A stretch of DNA of 23,557 nucleotides from positions 1 through 23,557 of IMG/VR virus record IMGVR_UViG_3300029448_000449. One strand, 5' to 3'. Position numbers and translations under genes: made by a program. Origin of the DNA: a virus. Shown here piece by piece: positions 6,946 through 13,415 of this stretch. The notes beneath the pieces are model-generated. The model did not search any database. It worked only from the letters and a program-made list of their open reading frames with translations, and was not told the origin of the DNA. Every line of letters starts with the position of its first letter. Positions within the stretch are counted from its first letter, which is position 1.

Positions 6946-7411
6946 AAAAGTTTTAATAACTAGAGTTATGGTAGTTATCGGAATAATGTTGTTTGTGGGA
7001 ATATTCTGTCAAAACCTTTGGTCAGACCAAATAGTACATAAATTTAAGTCTCCTAGTTTTAATGGTGTTGGCACATCATCTCATTACCTAACTATAGAAA
7101 ACCAAGAGTACACACGTAAACTTACTATTAAAGAAGAAATCAAAGCATTACAAGAAGAAATAGAAAGAGAAAAAGAAAATAGTACATTAGCTAGATTCAT
7201 GAGGAATCTCGAATCACGTGTCTATGCTGAGTTATCTAGACAGTTGGTAAACAACCTCTTTGGAGAAACACCTCAAAGTTCGGGTACAATAACCCTAGAA
7301 GGCAACACCATTGAATATACAAGTGATGGTGTGACATTAACACTAAAGATAACGGAAGCAGATGGAACGATCACTGAGATTACAATTCCTATTGGTACCT
7401 TTACTTTCTAG
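6902..7411 (+). CDS. csgF: CsgF-like curli secretion-channel partner
   Basis: A 169-residue protein resembling CsgF, which plugs into the CsgG pore and couples export to fibre nucleation outside the cell. After a hydrophobic helix (about 22-39) comes IVHKFKSPSFNGVG (44-57), matching the FxFxNPxFGG start of mature CsgF that inserts into the CsgG barrel. The C-terminal half matches too: RFMRNLESRVYAELSRQLVN, then IEYTSDGVTLTLKITEADG and a final ITEITIPIG. Oddities are a 20-residue basic n-region before the hydrophobic helix and an inserted charged helix (about 76-95). AGGAGG at 6887-6892 serves ATG6902; GTG6899 is possible. The end overlaps csgG by 50 bases. Confidence 0.78.
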   Translation: MIKKKTTKKQKEEVEKVLITRVMVVIGIMLFVGIFCQNLWSDQIVHKFKSPSFNGVGTSSHYLTIENQEYTRKLTIKEEIKALQEEIEREKENSTLARFMRNLESRVYAELSRQLVNNLFGETPQSSGTITLEGNTIEYTSDGVTLTLKITEADGTITEITIPIGTFTF

Positions 7412-8198
7412 TTGTTCTATTTTTGATCAGTATCAAGATACGTACGAACAGAGATTTAAGGCACACGACGTAGTTTCTATTCAGGAACTACAGTCTCCTT
7501 ATTTACGTGATGTAGACGTTCCTGAAGTTAGTCCTGTTGTTGCGGTATATCCTACCGCCTTTACCGACCAAACTGGTCAAAGAAAAAGCAATAGCGAGTT
7601 TGCTTTATTTAGTACAGCTATAACACAACAACCAAACGCATTACTTATACGAGCTTTAAAACACGCAGGCAATGGTAATTTCTTTAGAGTAGTAGAAAGA
7701 GTTGGTTTAGATAACTTAACCAAAGAAAGACAACTAATACGTTCTGCTAGAGAACAATTTGCTAGTGATGAAGAAAAGAAAAAACAATTAGCTCCTTTGT
7801 TATTTGCTGGTATCTTAATAGAGGGTGCTGTTATTTCTTACGAAGCTAATCTAGAATCTGGTGGTATTGGAGCTAGGTATCTTGGAATTGGCAACAGCGT
7901 ACAATACAGGGAAGATAATATAACTATAAGTTTACGTATGATTTCTGTGGCTACAGGAGAAGTATTATTAGAAGTGATGAGTCAAAAAACTATTTTTAGT
8001 TATGGTAAATCGAACGATGTTTTTAGGTTTATAGAAATGAACACTGACCTTGTAGAAATAGAATTAGGTAATGCAAGAAATGAGTCTTCTACTATTGCTT
8101 TAATGAAAGCTATAGAAGGAGGCGTATTAGAAATAATAAAACTTGGTTATGAGCGAGAGTACTGGGTTTTACAAAAAGAAGAAAAGATGGTAGAATGA
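7362..8198 (+). CDS. csgG: CsgG-like outer-membrane curli secretion lipoprotein
   Basis: A 278-residue protein close in length to E. coli CsgG (277). The signal peptide ends in a lipobox, LSSC, with lipidated Cys18. Conserved stretches include DQTGQRK (69-75), FSTAITQQPNALLIRALK (83-100), VERVGLDNLTKERQLIRSAR (111-130), LIEGAVISYEANLESGG (152-168), IGARYLGIGNSVQYRED (169-185) and SVATGEVLLEV (195-205), all aligning with CsgG. CsgG forms a nonameric outer-membrane pore that exports unfolded curli subunits. The constriction loop differs: it is one residue longer, keeps the Phe (Phe83) but has no Tyr. ATG7362 lies inside the csgF end with GGAAG upstream. Confidence 0.9.
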   Translation: MERSLRLQFLLVPLLSSCSIFDQYQDTYEQRFKAHDVVSIQELQSPYLRDVDVPEVSPVVAVYPTAFTDQTGQRKSNSEFALFSTAITQQPNALLIRALKHAGNGNFFRVVERVGLDNLTKERQLIRSAREQFASDEEKKKQLAPLLFAGILIEGAVISYEANLESGGIGARYLGIGNSVQYREDNITISLRMISVATGEVLLEVMSQKTIFSYGKSNDVFRFIEMNTDLVEIELGNARNESSTIALMKAIEGGVLEIIKLGYEREYWVLQKEEKMVE

Positions 8199-8202
8199 GA
8201 TT

Positions 8203-8934
8203 ATGATGATGAAGAAGTGCATACAACTTTTGTTATGTCTTGCTTTATTTCCGTTATTTGCGGCGGATAACGAGATATATGTAGATCAGTCTGGTACTGG
8301 GGCGAATATAGACCTAGAACAATTAGGTATATCTAATATTATAGGTGGTCTAAACTCTACAGCAGGAAGTTTGACTGCTTTTGATTTAGACGGCGATACT
8401 ATGACGTTAGACATTAATATGATTGGTGCAACTAACAAATTCCTCGGTGATATAAACGCTAGTACTTTTACAGGGTTATATAATTTTACTGGTGGTAGTA
8501 ATACTTTTACTATACAAGTAGACCCAACTAACACTTACAGTTCTGCTGGTTCTGACCAAAACGTAGCAGTTACAGGTAGTAGCAATACCTTCACATTAAA
8601 TCAAGGAACTACCGCAATAGCAGCAAACTTAAATTTAGATTGGATTATTCAAGGTTCTAATAACACAGTTACATCAAATATTAATATTGATGGTGCTACA
8701 AACTACATGGATATTGATGGTTCTGATAACGCAGTAACTTACACAGGTACTGGTGTTAATGCTTCAGCAGGTGGGTATTTTTACCTAGACCATACAGGCG
8801 GACAAAGAACATTTAATATTCAACAACTGAGTACCCAAGACAATGACTGGCTCAAGATTATATCAATCGGTGGTAATTCTGCTTCTACTGTGTGTGTCGT
8901 TCAAAACGATCAAGGCACAAGCACTTCCTGCTGA
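8203..8934 (+). CDS. Secreted protein with curlin-type repeats (candidate fibre subunit)
   Basis: A 243-residue protein with a Sec signal peptide (MKKC, LLLCLALFPL, cut near FA-AD at about 20-22). Directly after the cut is a curlin-type repeat pair: NEIYVDQSGTGANID then LEQLGISNII, giving the I-V-Q-G-N and L-Q-G-N spacing of CsgA/CsgB. Later segments are weaker but similar (GSNTFTIQ, GSSNTFTLNQG, LDWIIQGSNNT, FNIQQ, VCVVQNDQG). The whole mature chain is Gly/Asn/Thr/Ser-rich and beta-prone, as in a solenoid. It ends with Cys231 and Cys243. Next to csgF and csgG it is the obvious export substrate. Three ATGs (8203, 8206, 8209) compete as start. The last 92 bases overlap the FecR gene. Confidence 0.72.
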   Translation: MMMKKCIQLLLCLALFPLFAADNEIYVDQSGTGANIDLEQLGISNIIGGLNSTAGSLTAFDLDGDTMTLDINMIGATNKFLGDINASTFTGLYNFTGGSNTFTIQVDPTNTYSSAGSDQNVAVTGSSNTFTLNQGTTAIAANLNLDWIIQGSNNTVTSNINIDGATNYMDIDGSDNAVTYTGTGVNASAGGYFYLDHTGGQRTFNIQQLSTQDNDWLKIISIGGNSASTVCVVQNDQGTSTSC

Positions 8935-9961
8935 TATTGGGGATATATCTGAGCTAAATGGTTCAGCACAAATAGTTAGAGATAAACCATACGACGCTAA
9001 TTTAAAGTTTGCTATTCAAAGTAATGACGAAGCTATTACTAAAGACGGCAGAATGGCTATTACGTTCCTTGATGATTCTACGGTAAAACTTACTGAACAC
9101 TCACAATTACTTATAGACGAATATATTTACGACCCTGATCCTAGTAAAGCAAAAATGGCTCTTACTTTTGGTTTAGGTACTGCTAGATTTATTACAGGTA
9201 ATTTAAACCGCATAGATAAACAAAATATTACACTTAAAACTCCTACAGCTAATATTGCAATTCGTGGAACAGATTTCACAGCGACTGTTGATGAGTTAGG
9301 ACGTTCGCTTATTATTTTACTCCCAGACCCTTTTGGTTTATCTAGCGGAGAAATAGAAGTAGTTACTGCTATGGGTACTGTTTTATTAAACAAGCCTTAT
9401 CAAGCTACTACTGTAAGCGTTTTTGAATCAGCTCCTACTAAACCTGTTATCCTGGATTTAACACTAGACGTTATAGATAATATGTTAATTGTTACACCTC
9501 CTAAAGAAGAACAAAGTATTGAAGAAGAAACTACAACAGCACAAACAGATAGCGTATTAGATTTTAACGACTTAGATATAGATTACCTTGCAGAAGATTA
9601 TTTAAAAGAAGACAGTTTAGAATTTACAGAACTAGATATAAATTATCTTGATGTAAATTACCTAGAAGATTTATTAAATGTGCTTGATGCGTTAGCTATA
9701 GCTGATGAAGAAGACCAGTTAGCACAAGCAACCAGTACACAGATTAGTGGTACTTTATTAGGTAAAGACCCTGACACACAGATAACAACTTTAATAACAG
9801 GGAATGTTATTAGTTTACGAAGACAGGTGAATGAATCAGTTCAAGTTGATTTAGACGGCGGTAACTCGTATACGGTTATTTTGATACAGGACGGAGTATC
9901 TAATATAATTAAAGTTAATGGAGGAAGTGATAGCGTAATTACTATTACTCAAAATGATTAA
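8843..9961 (+). CDS. Secreted FecR-domain protein with acidic repeat and curlin-like C-terminus
   Basis: A 372-residue protein. A signal peptide (residues 1-25/27, core VVILLLLCVSF) is encoded entirely in the overlap with the upstream gene. Residues about 34-150 are a FecR domain: ISELNGSAQIVRD, DGRMAITFLDDSTVKLTEHS, LTFGLGTARFITG and LKTPTANIAIRGTDFTATVD. FecR domains act as extracytoplasmic signal sensors or relays. Residues 241-280 are an acidic linker with a 20-residue duplication (LDIDYLAEDYL / LDINYLDVNYL). Residues 338-372 are curlin-like (VILIQDGVSNIIKVNG, then SVITITQND). No membrane helix follows the signal peptide, so it is periplasmic, surface-bound or exported. It ends in TAATG with the cyclase gene, the pairing expected of a sensor unit. 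Confidence 0.82.
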   Translation: MTGSRLYQSVVILLLLCVSFKTIKAQALPADIGDISELNGSAQIVRDKPYDANLKFAIQSNDEAITKDGRMAITFLDDSTVKLTEHSQLLIDEYIYDPDPSKAKMALTFGLGTARFITGNLNRIDKQNITLKTPTANIAIRGTDFTATVDELGRSLIILLPDPFGLSSGEIEVVTAMGTVLLNKPYQATTVSVFESAPTKPVILDLTLDVIDNMLIVTPPKEEQSIEEETTTAQTDSVLDFNDLDIDYLAEDYLKEDSLEFTELDINYLDVNYLEDLLNVLDALAIADEEDQLAQATSTQISGTLLGKDPDTQITTLITGNVISLRRQVNESVQVDLDGGNSYTVILIQDGVSNIIKVNGGSDSVITITQND

Positions 9962-11694
9962 TGAAAAAATTAATAATACCTATATTAGCCATACTTGTAT
10001 TACCTTTATTATTTCAAACAACACCTACAGAAATACTTAAATTAAAAACGTTTGATGCTTTAATACAAAAACAAGAACCTTCTGGTAATTTTGTTATATT
10101 GAATATAACAGAAGATGATGTAGAAAGAGAAGGTGGTTATCCATTACCTAGAGAACGTTTAGCAGATATACAATTAGAAATATTAGGTAAAGGAGCTATG
10201 GGTGTTGGTTGGGTTATCTCATTTCCACAAGCAGATAGAATGGGAGGGGATGAACGATTTGCTAGTACGTTAGGTTATGCTCCTAGTGTAATAGCTACGT
10301 TCGAAGACGGTAATCAAAATTATCCTAAAACAACAGGCACAGTGATCAAAGGACCCGATGTTGGTGGGCTTTCTTCTACAGGAGTAAAACAAAACTTTTA
10401 TTTGTACGATAAAATACCACAAGGAGTTGCTATAGCTCCTACGGAAGTAGACCAACTAGTTAGACGTATTCCGCTTTTATTAAGAACTCCTGACGGTTGG
10501 GCGGCTTCTTTTGGTACTCATGTGTTAAAAAGTTTGACAGAAGCTCGTACTTATATTATTACGACTAATGAAAACGGTGTACAAGAGATAGCTGTTAGGG
10601 GTATACCACCAGTCAAAACAGATAGTCTTGGTCGTAAATGGATTAGTTGGGTAGATACACCACAAACAGATTTACAAGAAATGAATGTAAATGGTAAGTT
10701 TGTATTTGTAGGTGTTACTGCTAACGGTGTGATGCCACAAGTCGCAACTCCTGTTGGTTTATTAGAACCACATAAAATACAAGCAGCATTAGCAGAATCA
10801 ATACTCATACAAAACAGTCCTTATATACCTGATTACGCATTAGCTTTAGAACTTTTAATATTTATAGCGTCTGTGGGACTTATATGGGCGTTTATAAGCT
10901 ATTTAGGGATAACGTGGGGCGTAAGTCTAGCTTTACTTACGATGGCTTTAACGGGCTTATACGGTTATTACACAATAACTACAGGTGTTTTGATAGATGT
11001 TACGTGGTCTTTAGTATCGCAGTTTATCGCAGGAGCTATAGCTTTCTATTTAAGGTTTAGAGAACAATACAAACTTAGACAACAAATAAAGAAACAGTTT
11101 GAACATTATCTTGACCCAAGACAAGTTAAACGTCTACAAAAAGACCCTAGTTTGTTAAAATTAGGCGGAGAAAAAAGAAGATGTACTTTCTTGTTCACAG
11201 ACGTTAGAGGATTCACAGCGTTATCTGAAACACTTCCACCAGAAGAAGTAACTTCTATAATGAACAAAGCGTTAACAATACAATCAGATGCAGTACAAAA
11301 ATATGGAGGTATGGTCGATAAATACATAGGTGATGCTATGATGGCTATATTCAACGCACCTATAGATTTAAAACACCATGAACAGGTAGCGGTTAAATGT
11401 GCTAGAGAAATACAAGAAAATATAATAAACGCTAATATTGGTGTAGAGATTGGTGTTGGTGTAAATACTGGAGAAGCCGTAATTGGCAACATGGGTAGTG
11501 ATACTAGATTCGATTATTCGGCTATCGGAGACGCTGTTAATACTGCTGCTAGATTAGAATCAGCAACTAAAGAAGCGGGTGTAAATATACTAATAGGGAA
11601 AGAAACAGAGCTTTACTGTGGTATAACACTAAAACCGTTAAAACCAATAAAAGTAAAAGGTAAAGAAAAACCTTTAAAAATATACACTTTTTGA
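9961..11694 (+). CDS. CHASE2-domain class III adenylate/guanylate cyclase
   Basis: A 577-residue membrane receptor cyclase. A first helix (3-19) leads to an extracytoplasmic CHASE2 sensor (about 20-290, with FVILNITEDDVEREGGYPLP and VGWVISFPQADR). Three helices follow (about 294-312, 319-339, 343-364), then a short coiled region and the cyclase domain (about 405-577). Active-site elements are all present: FTDVRGFT with metal Asp414, DKYIGD with Lys454 and metal Asp458, DYSAIGD with Ser520 at the purine-selecting position, and NTAAR with Asn527 and Arg531. Lys plus Thr/Ser is the class IIIb adenylate cyclase pattern, so cAMP is the likely product. It is translationally coupled to the FecR gene. 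Confidence 0.92.
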   Translation: MKKLIIPILAILVLPLLFQTTPTEILKLKTFDALIQKQEPSGNFVILNITEDDVEREGGYPLPRERLADIQLEILGKGAMGVGWVISFPQADRMGGDERFASTLGYAPSVIATFEDGNQNYPKTTGTVIKGPDVGGLSSTGVKQNFYLYDKIPQGVAIAPTEVDQLVRRIPLLLRTPDGWAASFGTHVLKSLTEARTYIITTNENGVQEIAVRGIPPVKTDSLGRKWISWVDTPQTDLQEMNVNGKFVFVGVTANGVMPQVATPVGLLEPHKIQAALAESILIQNSPYIPDYALALELLIFIASVGLIWAFISYLGITWGVSLALLTMALTGLYGYYTITTGVLIDVTWSLVSQFIAGAIAFYLRFREQYKLRQQIKKQFEHYLDPRQVKRLQKDPSLLKLGGEKRRCTFLFTDVRGFTALSETLPPEEVTSIMNKALTIQSDAVQKYGGMVDKYIGDAMMAIFNAPIDLKHHEQVAVKCAREIQENIINANIGVEIGVGVNTGEAVIGNMGSDTRFDYSAIGDAVNTAARLESATKEAGVNILIGKETELYCGITLKPLKPIKVKGKEKPLKIYTF

Positions 11695-11702
11695 TATATA
11701 AT
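11673..11702 (+). promoter_or_regulatory. Putative sigma70-like promoter for the downstream virion genes
   Basis: A perfect TATAAT lies at 11697-11702, with TTTAAA at 11673-11678 as a four-of-six match to TTGACA and an 18-base spacer. It sits at the end of the cyclase gene and just before the longest intergenic gap of the window, where a new transcript for the structural genes would be useful. In AT-rich DNA such matches also arise by chance, so location is the main support. Confidence 0.35.
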
Positions 11703-11710
11703 CAATGTAT

Positions 11711-11771
11711 CAGCTATTGTGCTGCAGCTTACGGGGTGAGCTTTAACTCGCAAATACGTGTAAACACGCTG
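11711..11771 (+). promoter_or_regulatory. Structured 5' leader with three short hairpins
   Basis: The gap between the cyclase stop and the next start is GC-richer than its surroundings and holds three consecutive inverted repeats: CAGC/GCTG (11711-11714 with 11721-11724), GTGAG/CTCGC (11736-11740 with 11747-11751, one G-U pair), and CGTG/CACG around a TAAA loop (11757-11760 with 11765-11768). A competing pairing AGCT/AGCT (11726-11729 with 11739-11742) would exclude the second hairpin, and CAGC 11711 could instead pair with GCTG 11768-11771, closing a junction just before the GGAG ribosome site. It may be a translational control element or mRNA-processing site. No known riboswitch class was recognised, and no T-run supports a terminator. 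Confidence 0.35.
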
Positions 11772-11779
11772 GAGAACCA

Positions 11780-11887
11780 ATGACTGGAGTAGATAAAAAG
11801 ACATATCTAAAGAAAAAAGGGAGTCGCTCTGACTTCTATATTTACACGTCTAAAGGAAAGAAACAAAAAACTAGGAGCCGATTCTAG
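11780..11887 (+). CDS. 35-residue basic peptide
   Basis: ATG11780 has GGAGA at 11771-11775, and the frame ends at a TAG that overlaps the next start as TAGTG. The peptide is rich in Lys, Arg, Ser and Tyr (VDKKTYLKKKGSRSDFYIYT, ending KTRSRF). It is the first gene after the putative promoter and structured leader, so it could be a leader peptide controlling the downstream genes by coupling, or another small basic phage protein like those at 4131-5427. The clean junction and ribosome site favour a real gene. Confidence 0.55.
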   Translation: MTGVDKKTYLKKKGSRSDFYIYTSKGKKQKTRSRF

Positions 11888-12435
11888 TGAGCACAACATT
11901 AGTTAAAAATCCTGAACTGTCGTATCAAGAAGCTTGTGAGTTTTTCGATTATAAAGAAAATAAAATAAAATTCCAAAACAAAATTAAACAGTTTGAAGCA
12001 GCGATTACTAAACACTGCGAAGAAAATAACAATCAAGAACTAAACGAAAAAGTAAAAGGAGATGTGGAAGGAGTTATTTCACATGATTTTGCAGATGGAC
12101 AATACATAAGAACAGCAGTAGCTCCTAAAAATACTTTAGTATCAACTAAGATACATGCTAAAAATCATCCATTCTTTTTAATGAAAGGAGATATATCAAT
12201 ATTTGGTGAAGACGGCGTAAAACGTATACAAGCACCTTTTCATGGAATAACAGAAGCAGGAACAAAAAGAGTTTTATATGTTCATGAAGAATGCACTTTT
12301 ATAACAGTACATAGAACAGACTGTTTAACAATAGACGAAGTAGTCGCTGAAATAACAGTGGCTGATTTTTCTGATTTAAAATTAACAGGAATAGATACAA
12401 AACAAATAGATAATCTTATGGATCAAATATCATGA
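11887..12435 (+). CDS. Cupin-fold phage protein
   Basis: A 182-residue protein. The N-terminal 60 residues are helical and charged. Residues about 75-145 have the look of a cupin barrel: VSTKIHAKNHPFFLMKGDIS (His90, His94, Gly101), then IQAPFHGITEAGTKRVLYVH (His119, His133) and TFITVHRTD (His142). Small phage cupin-like proteins of this kind are frequent near tail genes and may be structural rather than enzymatic; several His could still bind a metal. GTG11887 has AGGAG at 11873-11877. It overlaps the next gene as ATGA, so translation is coupled. Confidence 0.6.
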   Translation: MSTTLVKNPELSYQEACEFFDYKENKIKFQNKIKQFEAAITKHCEENNNQELNEKVKGDVEGVISHDFADGQYIRTAVAPKNTLVSTKIHAKNHPFFLMKGDISIFGEDGVKRIQAPFHGITEAGTKRVLYVHEECTFITVHRTDCLTIDEVVAEITVADFSDLKLTGIDTKQIDNLMDQIS

Positions 12436-13415
12436 GTTTAGCAGTAGTAGCAACAGCAGTAGCGGTAAACGTAGCAAGTAATGTTATAAGTAGAAAGATT
12501 GCTGGCGACCCTGAGATGCCTGCACAAATCGGTAGTGGTACTTCACCCTCATTAAGTCCTGGACCTGAAATGGAAATATCTCCTGTTGCAGGTAGCCAAG
12601 TACAAGAGTTTGGAGATTTTCAGTTTGAAAACTTAGCCGCTCCTGAAGACGGTCAACAAGAAATGATATTAAACCAATTACAACAAGCGGGCATAGACGT
12701 AGCTGATTTAGATCAATACGGTATTGCAGGTATGGCTGTAGGTGGTTATTTAAATAGAGCTAACGGCGGTAATTTAGGTATTATGGAACTATTAAAAGAA
12801 GAAGGTTTAATTCCTGAAGACCCACCTGAAATGACAACAGGTGTTTTAGACGTAGATTTTTCTGAAATAGAATCACCTAAACCTGAAGATTTATTAGAAG
12901 ACCAAATGTTTGCAGATTTAAGTCCTGAGATAACTCCTCCAGAACTTCCTGATTTAGAATTAACTAAAATGCAAGAAATGCAACAATTCATGGAGAGTCA
13001 AGACCCTCTAGTTGCTGACGCTATGACTAAAGGATTAGGAAATATAGGTACAGCATTGTTTGAACGGTTATTAGGTGGCGACGATAAACCTAAAGGCAGT
13101 ATGGTTAGAACTGAAACACTTCCTGGAAATGCTGCTAGAAGAAGATCAAAATTAAAAATGAATCCTATAGGTGGTTCAACTGTTACTTTTGCTAACGAAG
13201 GTACAGTATTACAAAGACCTATGTTCATGCCTCATGGCGGTGCTATGTATGGTGCTGGAGGTCCTAAAGATGATTTGATTCCTGTTATGGCGAGTAATGG
13301 AGAATATATGTTATCAAAAGCGGCAGTAGACGCAGCAGGTGACGGCAGTCACGCTATGGGTATTGCTAGATTAAACGCATTTAACGAAGCAGGTAATAAA
13401 AGATATGGCGTCTAG
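12432..13415 (+). CDS. Probable virion protein with phage C-terminal motif
   Basis: A 327-residue protein. It opens with a short Ala/Val-rich helix (residues 2-20), followed by a long acidic, Pro/Glu-rich, low-complexity centre with many PE, PELP and EDL steps. The C-terminus has a motif frequent in phage structural proteins: GAGGPKDDLIPVMASNGEYM then LSKAAVDAAGDG, the 'GG-D-IP-ML-GE-V' pattern. The preceding HGGAMYGAGG stretch resembles Gly/Met motifs at the ends of later genes. I infer a virion or tail component; no enzyme is visible. It overlaps both neighbours, by 4 and 11 bases. Confidence 0.6.
   Translation: MSLAVVATAVAVNVASNVISRKIAGDPEMPAQIGSGTSPSLSPGPEMEISPVAGSQVQEFGDFQFENLAAPEDGQQEMILNQLQQAGIDVADLDQYGIAGMAVGGYLNRANGGNLGIMELLKEEGLIPEDPPEMTTGVLDVDFSEIESPKPEDLLEDQMFADLSPEITPPELPDLELTKMQEMQQFMESQDPLVADAMTKGLGNIGTALFERLLGGDDKPKGSMVRTETLPGNAARRRSKLKMNPIGGSTVTFANEGTVLQRPMFMPHGGAMYGAGGPKDDLIPVMASNGEYMLSKAAVDAAGDGSHAMGIARLNAFNEAGNKRYGV

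Noticed and set aside
11106-11492. A 128-codon minus-strand frame inside the cyclase
   Set aside because: It covers the catalytic core of an unmistakable class III cyclase and is an antisense shadow.
11700-11780. A tRNA or known riboswitch in the intergenic gap
   Set aside because: There is no GTTC-type T-arm, acceptor stem or CCA end, and the hairpins do not match the preQ1, SAM-II, SAM-V, THF or glutamine riboswitch patterns I know. It is kept only as an unclassified structured leader.
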